Shown here: positions 1 through 7,911 of the stretch, in pieces
How positions within the stretch are numbered: position 1 is the stretch's first letter
How the letters are laid out: the number at the start of each line of letters is the position of its first letter
From: Desulfocapsa sp.
GTDB taxonomy: Bacteria > Desulfobacterota > Desulfobulbia > Desulfobulbales > Desulfocapsaceae
Direction: 5' to 3'
DNA: 64,000 nt
NCBI GenBank assembly: GCA_013792135.1
Contig: VMSP01000006.1
Span: 1-64,000, forward strand
Notes under the pieces: generated by a model
Told to the model about the DNA's origin: nothing
The model's database searches: none
The model's input: only the letters and a program-made list of their open reading frames with translations
Translations under genes and position numbers: made by a program

Positions 1-129
1 AAAAGCAAGGGGGCACGGAATGTTGCCCAGGCAATGCGTAAGCTGTCATTTAACGTGGGCTCTGTTCTTGGCTGCCTGAATATTACCGGAAAGAATCACA
101 GCCCTTCAATGCATGTAGGGTTAGCATAA
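1..129 (+). CDS. C-terminal tail of an unidentified ORF (partial)
   Basis: Frame 1 is open from the window edge to the TAA at 127-129 and reads about 42 residues, ending in the motif GKNHSPSMHVGLA. I do not recognise the family. It is followed after 12 bases by the headless KDPG aldolase remnant, so it could be the end of whatever replaced the aldolase 5' end (for example a transposase), but nothing in the sequence proves that. The open frame is short and could also be chance. Confidence 0.25.
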   Translation, partial: KSKGARNVAQAMRKLSFNVGSVLGCLNITGKNHSPSMHVGLA

Positions 130-141
130 ATTTACCGTGCT

Positions 142-504
142 GTGGTGATCGACTATGCCAAGGCAGAAGGAATTCCCATTGTCACCGGGGCGCTGACTCC
201 CACCGAGGTGTACGCCGCCTGGTCCGCCGGGGCAAACCTTGTCAAGGTCTTTCCCTGCGGTGCCATGGGTGGTCCCCAGTACATTAAAGACCTTCTGGGT
301 CCTTTTGACCATCTCCGGCTCGCAGCCGTCGGTGGAGTCAGTAGCGCCAATCTTCAGGAATATTTTGGGGCAGGCGCAGCGGCGGTGGGAGTTTCCTCCA
401 GTCTCTTCGGTGGCCAGGCGCTACGGGAAAAGAATCTTGATCTGATCGGACAAAACGTAAAAAATTTCATTGACCATTGCCGCGACGCCAAGAATCGGGT
501 ATGA
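142..504 (+). pseudogene. eda: KDPG/KHG aldolase, 5'-truncated
   Basis: The 120-residue frame matches the C-terminal half of 2-keto-3-deoxy-6-phosphogluconate aldolase: the segment VTGALTPTEV, the Schiff-base lysine in NLVKVFPCGAMGG, and the phosphate-binding end AVGGVSSANLQEYFGAGAAAVGVSSSLF. The family is usually about 205-215 residues, so roughly 90 N-terminal residues are missing, including the strand carrying the catalytic Glu. In the same frame a stop at 127-129 lies just upstream, and the only starts are GTG codons at 142 and 145 without a clear ribosome site. I read it as a remnant of a gene whose 5' part was replaced. A short functional protein is unlikely because the half barrel would not fold. 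Confidence 0.8.
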
Positions 505-552
505 TCCCGCAATTTTATCGCTAAATTTACGTCTTTTTTAAGGAGACTTTCC

Positions 553-1503
553 ATGTTCAGATCGGAAATAAAAGTTATTGATTGTACTGTCCGCGACGGC
601 GGCTTGATGAATAAATGGCAGTTTGACGACGCCTTTGTCAAACAGGTGTATCATGCCCTTGCTGAAGCAGGGGTCGATTACATGGAGATCGGCTACCTCA
701 GTTCCGAATCAGCCTTTGACCGCAACGTGGTCGGGCCCTGGCGCTTTTGCGGGGAGAAAGATCTGAAGCGTATCATCGGGGATTCGGAAAAGAAGATCAA
801 ACTCTCGGCCATGGCAGATATCGGCAGGATCGACTACAACGACATCCCGGTTCGTTCGGAAGGATCTCTCGACATGATCCGGGTGGCCTGTTATGTCCAC
901 CAGATCGACAAGGCCGCCGACCTGGCGCACCACTGCATGGACAAAGGCTATGAGACCACGATAAACCTGATGGCGGTTTCCACCGTAGGTCCGCGCGATC
1001 TGGAAGAGGGGCTCAACGATCTGTCCAAGTGTAGGGTTCCGGTGATCTATCTGGTGGACAGTTTCGGCGCCTTTTATTCCGAAGATATCGAAGTGCTGGC
1101 CAAGATGTACATGGAGCGGATGCCTGAAAAAACCATCGGCATCCATGCCCACAACAATCAGCAACTGGCCTTTGCCAACACCATCTCCTCCGTCATCTCC
1201 GGGATCAACTATCTGGATGCCACCCTGTACGGCATTGGCCGCGGTGCAGGCAACTGCCCGCTGGAGCTGCTTCTTTCCTTCCTGAAGAATCCGAAGTTCA
1301 AGGTTCGACCTTTGATCAAGGTGATCGAGGACCAGATTTTGCCTTGGCGCGAGAAGATCGATTGGGGCTACTTTATCCCCTACATGGTTTCCGGAGTTCT
1401 CAATCAGCATCCCAGAGAGGCCATGGCCTGCATGGAATCAGACCAAAAAAATCAGGTCACCGAATTCTATGACCAGATGACCAGCGTCGCTTCCGGCTTA
1501 TAA
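553..1503 (+). CDS. DRE-TIM metallolyase (HMGL/4-hydroxy-2-oxovalerate aldolase-like)
   Basis: The 316-residue protein begins with the DRE-TIM signature IDCTVRDGGLMNKWQF (Asp and Arg-Asp-Gly-Gly for metal and keto-acid binding) and carries the C-terminal metal motif GIHAHNNQQLAFAN and the GIGRGAGNCPLE segment. These are typical of HMG-CoA lyase, isopropylmalate synthase and hydroxy-oxovalerate aldolase relatives. Length fits a single catalytic barrel without the LeuA regulatory domain. The ATG at 553 follows AAGGAGACTTTCC, a good ribosome site. The upstream neighbour is a truncated KDPG aldolase, and a strong terminator follows, so it was probably the last gene of a sugar-acid or keto-acid operon. 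The substrate cannot be named from sequence. Confidence 0.8.
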   Translation: MFRSEIKVIDCTVRDGGLMNKWQFDDAFVKQVYHALAEAGVDYMEIGYLSSESAFDRNVVGPWRFCGEKDLKRIIGDSEKKIKLSAMADIGRIDYNDIPVRSEGSLDMIRVACYVHQIDKAADLAHHCMDKGYETTINLMAVSTVGPRDLEEGLNDLSKCRVPVIYLVDSFGAFYSEDIEVLAKMYMERMPEKTIGIHAHNNQQLAFANTISSVISGINYLDATLYGIGRGAGNCPLELLLSFLKNPKFKVRPLIKVIEDQILPWREKIDWGYFIPYMVSGVLNQHPREAMACMESDQKNQVTEFYDQMTSVASGL

Positions 1504-1526
1504 TATTTTCGAAAAACGCGTTTTAC

Positions 1527-1561
1527 AAAAGGCAGCCTCAGCAATTGGGCTGCCTTTTTTT
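1527..1561 (+). terminator. Rho-independent terminator
   Basis: The stem AAAAGGCAGCC pairs with GGCTGCCTTTT around a short loop and runs into a T-tract. It ends the aldolase transcript just before the convergent EAL remnant. Confidence 0.85.
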
Positions 1562-1564
1562 GTT

Positions 1565-2029
1565 TTACTCAAGGAGAGGAGCCCCGGAGGGATTGGTTTC
1601 CTTCGGAGCTTGGCCAGCAGCTGATCTAAGATAGTCGCGGAAGTCCTGCGGCGACAAGGGGTAACTCATCAGATAGCCCTGGATCAGATCCACCCTCTTA
1701 GCGGTCAGGTATTGCAGTTGCTCTTGATTTTCGACCCCTTCGGCCACCACCTGAAGATTGAGGCTATGGGCCATGGCGATGATCGCGCTGACCAAAACTT
1801 GATCATTGGTATCGTATTCCAGATCATTGATAAACGAACGGTCGATTTTCAAGGTCTGCATGGGGAAACGTTTTAGATAACTGAGAGAGGAATAGCCGGT
1901 GCCGAAATCGTCCAGGGAAAGCTGGATTCCCATCTCTCGGAAGATTGTCAGCTTTCCCATAATCTCCGGAAGGTCCTGCATGAGTAGGCTCTCGGTGATT
2001 TCTAGTTCGAGCAGATGGGGATGGGCCAT
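1565..2029 (-). pseudogene. EAL (c-di-GMP phosphodiesterase) domain, C-terminal fragment
   Basis: The 154 residues cover the second half of an EAL domain: ELEITESLLM, LSLDDFGTGYSSLSYLKRFP, LKIDRSFI, VVAEGVENQEQL and the final QGYLMSYPLSP. A complete domain is about 240 residues. The EAL(V/L)RW motif and the NLS strand that hold catalytic metal ligands are absent. Upstream of the ATG at 2029 the same frame continues for about 30 codons of unrelated sequence to a stop, so the N-terminal half has been lost rather than hidden in another start. Catalytic activity is not expected. Confidence 0.75.
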
Positions 2030-2156
2030 GTTGCTTGCCTCGGGATGACACGATTCGTCTGAGGGAGATAGGCTTTTGTCTCTTTCTTTATCCGGGGTGT
2101 GAGCGTTGGTCGCGGTGGTTATTCTCCTTTATTCTATCACTTGGGCAATTGGAACT

Positions 2157-2736
2157 TTACTCCATGTAGCTGACCTTAACACCAACCAGCCATCGATCTT
2201 TATTGCTGAGCCATACGGCAACAATGGGATGGAAGGGAGCTGAAAAGACAAAATTCACGTTTGTTTTCACGCTGTGAATGCCAATGGAGGCGTCGGTTGA
2301 TGTCTGGTTAAAGACATCAAGACTTGCAGCTGTTGCCCTCACTGGTAAGGCGCAAAGTTATTGTGCTGCTGCCGCTTCGATCGACCGCATTTTTCCAGAT
2401 CAGTTGAATGGCGGTGATTTTTGTTCCTTCAGCAAAGGGCAGCGGGGCGATCCACTGTGAGGAGGTATCGGTGAGAGGTTGAATGACGCCCCCATCGGCG
2501 CTGAATTGCCATGCGGTAAAGGAATTAATAGCACGGAAGGCCAATCCCGGGAGATAGAGCACTTTTTCTACAGGAGCGCTTTTGCTGTTCATGGGGATAA
2601 CCACCACCTTGGGAGTCTCGCCCCATGCATTTTGGACGACAAGCAGCAGGCAGAGCGTGATGATGATCGGAAGATAATTGGTGAATATTCTTGATTTTAA
2701 AAATAACAGTTTGTTGATTATTTGTATGACAGGCAT
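2157..2736 (-). pseudogene. Secreted protein with signal peptide, frameshifted
   Basis: The 5' part (2736 down to about 2345) encodes 139 residues with a positively charged start, a hydrophobic stretch ITLCLLLVVQNAWG and a likely signal-peptidase site near AWGETP, then VVVIPMNSK. Reading then moves into another frame at about 2340-2352, where 2342-2157 continues as RATAASLDVFNQTSTDAS to WLVGVKVSYME. Joining the two frames gives a continuous beta-rich product (TITLRL then PVRATAASLDVF), which suggests a single-base insertion. The family is not recognised; the start PKVVVIPMN resembles secreted DUF1566-type proteins of this phylum. A sequencing error is possible. Confidence 0.55.
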
Positions 2737-2755
2737 CTTTTTATCCCTCGAGTGC

Positions 2756-2809
2756 TAGTGTTTTGGAGGTATTGGCAAGGGCGTGATTTCAGGCGGTTAG
2801 TGTTTTGGA
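2756..2809. repeat. 12-bp direct repeat in a divergent intergenic region
   Basis: TAGTGTTTTGGA occurs at 2756-2767 and again at 2798-2809. It lies in the 299-base spacer (2737-3035) between the divergent secreted-protein remnant and the rhodanese-MBL gene, so it may be a regulator site. I see no clear gene or terminator in the rest of the spacer. Confidence 0.5.
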
Positions 2810-3035
2810 ATACAGTTTGAAACCTTAATACTCAGAATATCATAACGATTGGAAATATCAAGGACGTCCCTTTGAAGGTTCATGGTAGAGTGTATCTACA
2901 GATTAGGCGGAAGCGATGTGTTATTGTGAAAAAAAAATTGCGGAAACAGAAATCAATGAGTACCTATTCTTATGTTTATCTGTATGATTCCTTGAGATGT
3001 ATTTTCAACATTATCCTCTATGCTGGAGAAAAAAT

Positions 3036-4238
3036 ATGAAGAATGCCATGCCGTTTTTGTACACCGCCAATGAGCTTTTTGACTGGTTGAGCGGTCATCC
3101 TGATTTTGTCCTTCTTGATGTTCGGAATGACAAGGACTTTACTAATTTCAGCGTCGAGGGCCCATCCTTCTTTCCTTATATCAATATCCCCTACTTTGAT
3201 TTCATGGAAGACGCTCAGGGGAGCATTAATCTGGTGCCGAAAGGGCAGAAAATACGGATCGTCTGCGCCAAGGAGGGATCGGCAAAATATGTGGCAGATC
3301 TCCTCTGTGAGCATGGTTTCACTGATGTTGGTTATCTGCAGCAGGGCATCGTCAGTTGGGGCAATGCCCTTGTGCCCAAAAAAGTAAGCAGTGATGATGA
3401 AAAGTATACACTCTATCAGTTTGTCCGACCGGGGAAGGCCTCCTGCAGCTATATGCTGATCTCTAAAGATGAGGCCATGGTCTTTGACCCTTCCCGGAAT
3501 ATTGAAGTTTATAAGGCCATGGCCAAACAGCATGGCAGCAAGATCATCAGATCTTTCGAGACGCACAGGCAGGCTGATTATATCTCCGGCAGTATGCAAC
3601 TGGCCCAGGAGAAGGGATGCAAGGTGTTGGCGAGTAGGCTTGATTTTACCGGTGCTACCTTTCCCTATGAACCGGTTGATGACGGTGAGATCTGCAACTT
3701 TACTAAAAAAGGTCCGGAGGTTAAGGTTCTGCATACACCGGGTCATACCATGGGTAGCTCCTGTTATCTCATTGATAACAAATATCTTCTCAGCGGTGAT
3801 ACTGCCTTTATCAGCACTGCTGGACGTCCCGATCTGGGTGGGCGCTGGGCGGAGTGGGCGAGGGAGCTTTACCTGAGCCTTATGCTGCGTCTCCGCGATT
3901 TGCCTGATCATGTCCAGGTGCTTCCTGGTCATTATACCTCCTGGAACGAGGCCAATCGTGAGCACATCTTCATGGAGACTCTGGGGAATTTACGAAAACA
4001 TGTGGTGGCCTTTCGTCTGGCCAATGAGAAGAAATTCGCTGAGTTTATTGAGGAAAACATGCGTCCGCAACCTGCTGTCTATGCTGAAATCCGCAAGGTC
4101 AATATTGGTTTTCTGCAAGTGGCCGAGGAGGAGGCCGATGTGATGGATCTTGGTAAGAATGAATGCGGGGCCAGTAACTACGGTAAGGTGGGTGTCAGCG
4201 CCGGGAATGAGCGGATTGACCGAAGGCTGGCAGCTTGA
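3036..4238 (+). CDS. Rhodanese-MBL fusion protein with degenerate metal motif
   Basis: Residues 1-110 form a rhodanese domain (LLDVRNDKDF, putative active Cys77 in IVCAKEGS). Residues about 120-340 form a metallo-beta-lactamase fold like persulfide dioxygenases, keeping HTPGHTMGS, LLSGDTAF and LPGHY. The first metal motif, normally THxHxDH, reads THRQADY at 176-182, so two histidine ligands are replaced by Gln179 and Tyr182. About 60 further residues follow, of unknown function. I chose the ATG at 3036 rather than the in-frame ATG at 2997 because GGAGAAAAAAT precedes it. The family acts on glutathione persulfide or protein persulfides; here catalysis may be altered or lost and the protein may bind sulfane sulfur. 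It stands alone upstream of arsC. Confidence 0.75.
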   Translation: MKNAMPFLYTANELFDWLSGHPDFVLLDVRNDKDFTNFSVEGPSFFPYINIPYFDFMEDAQGSINLVPKGQKIRIVCAKEGSAKYVADLLCEHGFTDVGYLQQGIVSWGNALVPKKVSSDDEKYTLYQFVRPGKASCSYMLISKDEAMVFDPSRNIEVYKAMAKQHGSKIIRSFETHRQADYISGSMQLAQEKGCKVLASRLDFTGATFPYEPVDDGEICNFTKKGPEVKVLHTPGHTMGSSCYLIDNKYLLSGDTAFISTAGRPDLGGRWAEWARELYLSLMLRLRDLPDHVQVLPGHYTSWNEANREHIFMETLGNLRKHVVAFRLANEKKFAEFIEENMRPQPAVYAEIRKVNIGFLQVAEEEADVMDLGKNECGASNYGKVGVSAGNERIDRRLAA

Positions 4239-4290
4239 TTTTTGTTGCCATGGAGTGAAGAATTTACCAGCATTTACATGCTGATTGTTT

Positions 4291-4725
4291 ATGAAGATAT
4301 TGATTTTATGTACCGGTAACAGTTGCCGCAGCCAGATGGCGCATGGTTTCCTGCAATCCCTGGATCCTCGGCTCCAGGTCTTTTCCGCAGGCACGCAACC
4401 GGCCGATCGGGTCAATGCTTTGGCGGTGCAGGTGATGCATGAAGCAGGGGTTGATATCAGTCATCATGTTCCTGCCCATGTAAATCAATATCTGGGAGAG
4501 CCATGGGATTTTGTTATCACTGTCTGCGGTGGAGCCAATGAGTCGTGTCCTGTCTTTATCGGCACGGTGAAGTCACGCCTTCATTTCGGTTTTGATGATC
4601 CATCCAATGAGCAGGGTACGCCGCAGCATATCATGGAAAAATTTCATCAGGTCAGGGATGCCATCAAAACCGGGTTCCATGAATTCTATCGTGATCAGGT
4701 TCAACCATTATTGCCGGAAAGATGA
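4291..4725 (+). CDS. arsC: Arsenate reductase, low-molecular-weight phosphatase type
   Basis: The protein of about 144 residues has the P-loop LCTGNSCRSQMAHGFL (C-x5-R) close to the N-terminus, the DxAxExCP-like segment CGGANESCP with the resolving cysteine, and the FGFDDPS loop. This fits the thioredoxin-coupled ArsC family, which reduces arsenate to arsenite in the cytoplasm. ATG 4291 is preferred to the TTG at 4285. No arsB, acr3 or arsR lies nearby, so this is an isolated copy. Its stop overlaps the bioD start, so the two genes are probably co-translated, though their functions are unrelated. An LMW protein tyrosine phosphatase is the alternative, less likely because of the second cysteine motif. 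Confidence 0.85.
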   Translation: MKILILCTGNSCRSQMAHGFLQSLDPRLQVFSAGTQPADRVNALAVQVMHEAGVDISHHVPAHVNQYLGEPWDFVITVCGGANESCPVFIGTVKSRLHFGFDDPSNEQGTPQHIMEKFHQVRDAIKTGFHEFYRDQVQPLLPER

Positions 4726-5426
4726 TGGCTGAATTTCCGGTCATTGCAGTCATCGGTATTGATACCAATATTGGTAAGACGGTGGCCACTGGCCTTCTGG
4801 GCCGTTATCTTCTGGGGCAGGGAAAACGGGTCATTAGCCAGAAGCTGGTGCAGACTGGTTGTACTGGTCTTGCAGAGGATATTATTGTCCATCGCAACTT
4901 GATGGGCCAGGAACTGCAGCCTGAGGATTATCAGGGCCTGACCTGTCCCTATGTCTTTGCTAAGGCATGCTCTCCCCATCTTGCGGCCTCCCTTGCCGGG
5001 CAGGAGATTGATCTCGCTGTTATTCGTCAGGCCACCCGGACGCTTACTGTTCAGTATGAACAGGTATTGCTGGAAGGGGCAGGCGGTTTGCTTGTTCCTT
5101 TGACTGAAAAACTGACCTTTCTTGATTATCTGGAGCAGGAGGCCTATCCTTTGATTGTGGTCAGTACCCCTCGTCTGGGATCGATCAATCATACCCTCTC
5201 TGTTCTGGAATTGGCCCGTAACCGAGGGTTGACCGTGCTGGGGATTATTTATAATCGCTACCAGGAAAGCGATCCAGTGATTGCCGAGGATTCCGCGCAG
5301 GTTTTTTCCAGTTACCTGAAGCGCTATGGGTTCCATGATTGTGTTATCGATCTGTTTGGGCTGGAGGAGTATGACCAGCAGGAAAGGAAACTGGATTTCA
5401 GTCCGTTGTTTAGGTGCCGTTCCTAA
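4722..5426 (+). CDS. bioD: Dethiobiotin synthetase
   Basis: The 234-residue protein has the P-loop IDTNIGKTVATGLL, the KLVQTG switch, and the segment LLEGAGGLLVPLT, all hallmarks of BioD. The enzyme makes dethiobiotin from 7,8-diaminopelargonate, CO2 and ATP. Length matches the family. The start overlaps the arsC stop (ATGATG around 4722-4727), so translation is coupled. No other bio gene is in the window. Directly behind the stop lies a hairpin repeat that also occurs behind napA. Confidence 0.9.
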   Translation: MMAEFPVIAVIGIDTNIGKTVATGLLGRYLLGQGKRVISQKLVQTGCTGLAEDIIVHRNLMGQELQPEDYQGLTCPYVFAKACSPHLAASLAGQEIDLAVIRQATRTLTVQYEQVLLEGAGGLLVPLTEKLTFLDYLEQEAYPLIVVSTPRLGSINHTLSVLELARNRGLTVLGIIYNRYQESDPVIAEDSAQVFSSYLKRYGFHDCVIDLFGLEEYDQQERKLDFSPLFRCRS

Positions 5427-5529
5427 GCAAGCAAGGTCTTTTTCTTGCTTGCTTAGTTTACGGCAGCTTATGCCGCGTCAAAGAAACGGCAATCTTTCCT
5501 GGCTGTTTCTTTGCACGGCGCCTGGCAGA
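5424..5529 (+). repeat. Dispersed three-hairpin element, copy 1 (3' of bioD)
   Basis: Hairpin A is TAAGCAAGCAAG, loop GTCTTTTT, then CTTGCTTGCTTA (5424-5455). Block B contains CGGCAGCTTATGCCG. Hairpin C pairs CAAAGAAAC (5479-5487) with GTTTCTTTG (5505-5513), and the unit ends in GCCTGGCAGA. The same blocks in the same order occur on the minus strand at 44545-44408 downstream of napA. Hairpin A starts at the bioD stop codon and may act as a terminator or 3' processing element. Confidence 0.75.
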
Positions 5530-5580
5530 TAACATTTGGCCGATAACAATAGTCGTTACGAAAGCTGTGCAAGGAGTAAC

Positions 5581-5823
5581 ATGATACATTTACAAAAAAA
5601 AATCTGTCTCAGTTGTCGAAATTTCAGTCTGCAGGATACTCAATCCGGTGCCTGTAAGGTGGTCAAAGGGCTTGCGACCTATCCGTTAAAGGCAACGGGA
5701 GATACCTGTGACAAGTGGCTGGACTGTGGGCAGCAATATTTTATCCGGACCGGTTGGATCAAGGGGAGGTTGGCCAAAGAACATGGAGACAAGGGTACGA
5801 CCGAGACCGGAATCATCTTTTGA
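5581..5823 (+). CDS. Small cysteine-rich protein
   Basis: An 80-residue cytoplasmic protein with cysteines at 9, 12, 25, 43 and 49 (CLSC, GACK, TCDKWLDC), a pattern that could bind zinc or an iron-sulfur cluster. I chose ATG 5581 because GCAAGGAGTAAC precedes it; the longer frame from 5536 has no ribosome site. I do not recognise the family. It sits between bioD and a DUF202-like membrane protein, with a spacer on each side. Confidence 0.6.
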   Translation: MIHLQKKICLSCRNFSLQDTQSGACKVVKGLATYPLKATGDTCDKWLDCGQQYFIRTGWIKGRLAKEHGDKGTTETGIIF

Positions 5824-5882
5824 TTTTTATAAAATCAGTATCCCGTAAGCTGCTATAAGGAACAGATAAAGGGGAGTGAAAT

Positions 5883-6215
5883 TTGGGCAACGAAAAAAGT
5901 GAATTTGATGCCATTGTCATCAATGAGGCCCAACTCATTTTAGCAGAAAAACGCACATCTTTAGCCGTGATGCGGACAGGTATTGCTGTTCTGGCATTGC
6001 CGCTGTCAATTCTGAGTCTGTTGATAGTGACGTCAAAAGCTTATGATATCACGCGTGTTCTCCATTTTGTTATTCCGGTGGCGCTTCTCAACTTTTTGTT
6101 AATCGTTTTTGGTGCCTATCTGGTTGTTCATTCGTTCATTCGGATGCACCATCACGATCGTCTTATTCAGGAAATCAAGATGAAGTATAGCGTCATTGGA
6201 GAATTTATTGATTGA
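5883..6215 (+). CDS. DUF202-like (YidH type) inner-membrane protein
   Basis: A 110-residue protein with a short charged N-terminus, the family-like segment LAEKRTSLAVMRTGIAVLALP entering the first membrane helix, and a second helix LHFVIPVALLNFLLIVFGAYLVV. DUF202 proteins are small membrane proteins of unclear role. The start is TTG at 5883, supported by AAAGGGGAGTG eight bases upstream. A CYTH phosphatase follows after 74 bases on the same strand. Confidence 0.65.
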   Translation: MGNEKSEFDAIVINEAQLILAEKRTSLAVMRTGIAVLALPLSILSLLIVTSKAYDITRVLHFVIPVALLNFLLIVFGAYLVVHSFIRMHHHDRLIQEIKMKYSVIGEFID

Positions 6216-6289
6216 AGATGTGAATTGTTTTTACCATGCAAAAAAGGTCGGCGGTCTGGGCTACGAGGAAATCATCTGGAGGGCAGAGT

Positions 6290-6760
6290 ATGGGGACTGA
6301 GATTGAACGAAAATTTCTGCTCACTGGCGATGGCTGGAGAGATATGGCCGTTGGCATTGAATATCGTCAAGGCTATCTTGGCTTAGATAAAGAACGGACG
6401 GTACGGGTACGGATTGCCGGTGATCAAGCATTCCTGACCATCAAGGGGAAAACCAATGGCATCAGTCGGATGGAGTATGAATATCCGATTCCGGTGGAAG
6501 ATGCCAGTATTCTGCTGGCTGAACTCTGTGAACAACCGATCATTGAAAAAAAAAGGTATAAAATTTCTTATCAGGGATTTGTCTGGGAGGTAGATGAATT
6601 TTTTGGTAAAAACGAAGGATTGCTTGTGGCTGAGATCGAGTTGGAAGAGGAGGGGCAGGAGTTTGAGAAGCCGCCATGGGTTGGGATGGAAGTCAGTTCA
6701 GACCGCCGCTACTGCAATGCAAGTCTGGTTAAAAATCCCTTTTCTGGGTGGGAGCACTGA
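6290..6760 (+). CDS. CYTH-domain triphosphatase
   Basis: The 156-residue protein starts MGTEIERKFLL, the ExExK motif of the CYTH (triphosphate tunnel) family, and contains the alternating charged strands RTVRVRIAG, LTIKGKTNG, RMEYEYPI, KKRYKI, WEVDEFFG and VAEIELEEE. These line a tunnel that binds triphosphate and a divalent metal. Bacterial members of this short type are mostly inorganic triphosphatases or thiamine-triphosphatase-like, less often adenylate cyclases. ATG 6290 follows GGAGGGCAGAGT; the upstream in-frame ATG at 6236 lacks a site. Convergent with the channel gene. Confidence 0.85.
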   Translation: MGTEIERKFLLTGDGWRDMAVGIEYRQGYLGLDKERTVRVRIAGDQAFLTIKGKTNGISRMEYEYPIPVEDASILLAELCEQPIIEKKRYKISYQGFVWEVDEFFGKNEGLLVAEIELEEEGQEFEKPPWVGMEVSSDRRYCNASLVKNPFSGWEH

Positions 6761-6788
6761 TCAGTATCCTGTTGTTTCAAAATACCCA

Positions 6789-7775
6789 TCAGACAATCTG
6801 TTCTAATTCTTTTATCTTTGTGTATTCACCCAGGACAATCAGGGTGTCGTTTTTGAGGATCATGCTGGTGGGGTTGGGATTGAACAGCATTTCACCTTGC
6901 GCGCGTTTGATGGCCACGACAATCAGGTTGAAATCGCGGCGGATATTGGAATCCATCAAGGTCTTATTCACAATCCTGCCGTGGTCGGATACTGAGAGCT
7001 CTTCCATCCGCAGGCCCAGTTCGCCGCTGTCGAGAGTCAGGTCAATAAAATCGGTGACCGTTGGACGCAGGATGTGCTGGGCCATACGACAGGCTCCGAT
7101 ATAGTAAGGAGAAATGACCCGGTTTGCTCCGGCTCGCAACAGTTTGGTTTCTCCCCCATCGGTTCCGCTGGAGCGGGCCATAATGTAGAGATCGTTGTTC
7201 AGGCCACGAGCCGATAAGGTGATATAGACATTGTCGGCATCAGAGGAAACCACAGAGATAAGTCCTTTGGCCCGTTTGACTCCAGCCTTGAGCAGCATAT
7301 CATCACTTGAGGCCTCACCATCAAGGAAAAGATAGTTGAGGTCAGACAGTTCCCGGATGACCTTGGGGCTGTTCTCAACGACGACAAAGGGCTTGTTCGC
7401 CTCTTTGAGGAGGTCACAGATGACCCGGCCAATGCGGCCAAATCCGCAGATGATGTAGTGATCATTGAGCTCTGTGACTTTTTTCTTCATATTCAATCTC
7501 CCGTAAATAGCCCGCAGCTCCCCTTCTACCACTGCCTCGGTAATCTTGCTGAACATAAACATGACAAGACCCACCCCGACCAGGATGAGCACCATGGTGA
7601 AGATCCGTCCCTTAGTACTCAAGGGAAATATCTCCCCATAGCCGATGGTGCTGATGGTGATCATGGTCATGTAGAGGCTGTCCATAAAACTGCTGTGTTC
7701 GAGGAACATATAGCCGGATGTTCCGAACGAGAGGACAACGATCAGCATGATCAGGGCGGTGACTGCTTTAGGCAT
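6789..7775 (-). CDS. MthK-like potassium channel with RCK domains
   Basis: The 328-residue protein has two membrane helices flanking a pore with the selectivity filter TISTIGYGE (residues about 41-49), then a TrkA-N/RCK domain beginning HYIICGFGRIGRV with the GxGxxG nucleotide or ligand site, and a C-terminal TrkA-C-like domain. It is a ligand-gated K+ channel of the inner membrane. Length fits the MthK family. No convincing ribosome site precedes ATG 7775, and the frame is open further upstream without a better start. A perfect inverted repeat lies 26 bases upstream. Confidence 0.85.
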   Translation of the reverse strand: MPKAVTALIMLIVVLSFGTSGYMFLEHSSFMDSLYMTMITISTIGYGEIFPLSTKGRIFTMVLILVGVGLVMFMFSKITEAVVEGELRAIYGRLNMKKKVTELNDHYIICGFGRIGRVICDLLKEANKPFVVVENSPKVIRELSDLNYLFLDGEASSDDMLLKAGVKRAKGLISVVSSDADNVYITLSARGLNNDLYIMARSSGTDGGETKLLRAGANRVISPYYIGACRMAQHILRPTVTDFIDLTLDSGELGLRMEELSVSDHGRIVNKTLMDSNIRRDFNLIVVAIKRAQGEMLFNPNPTSMILKNDTLIVLGEYTKIKELEQIV

Positions 7776-7800
7776 ACATTCGATGTTGTTATATTTGTGA

Positions 7801-7835
7801 AACAGGGTATGTTTTTTTATGCACCATACCCTGTT
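7801..7835. promoter_or_regulatory. Perfect 11-bp inverted repeat between divergent genes
   Basis: AACAGGGTATG (7801-7811) and CATACCCTGTT (7825-7835) are exact inverted repeats separated by 13 bases. They lie in the 136-base spacer between the channel gene and the lactonase-like gene. The element could be an operator for either gene, or a stem in the channel mRNA leader. Confidence 0.5.
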
Positions 7836-7911
7836 TTCCTTGAAAGAGCATCTTGAAAAATGGGTTTCTTATCTCACTGTTTATAAACACTATTCCAGAA
7901 GGTAGACGACT

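Noticed and set aside
709-1410. 233-codon minus-strand frame under the aldolase
   Set aside because: His/Gln/Gly-rich shadow reading of the DRE-TIM aldolase.
3018-3965. 315-codon minus-strand frame under the rhodanese-MBL gene
   Set aside because: Antisense shadow of a well-supported gene, with composition typical of a complementary strand.
4285-5426. arsC-bioD as an arsenic-related system
   Set aside because: The overlap is real, but bioD is a biotin gene and no other ars gene is nearby.
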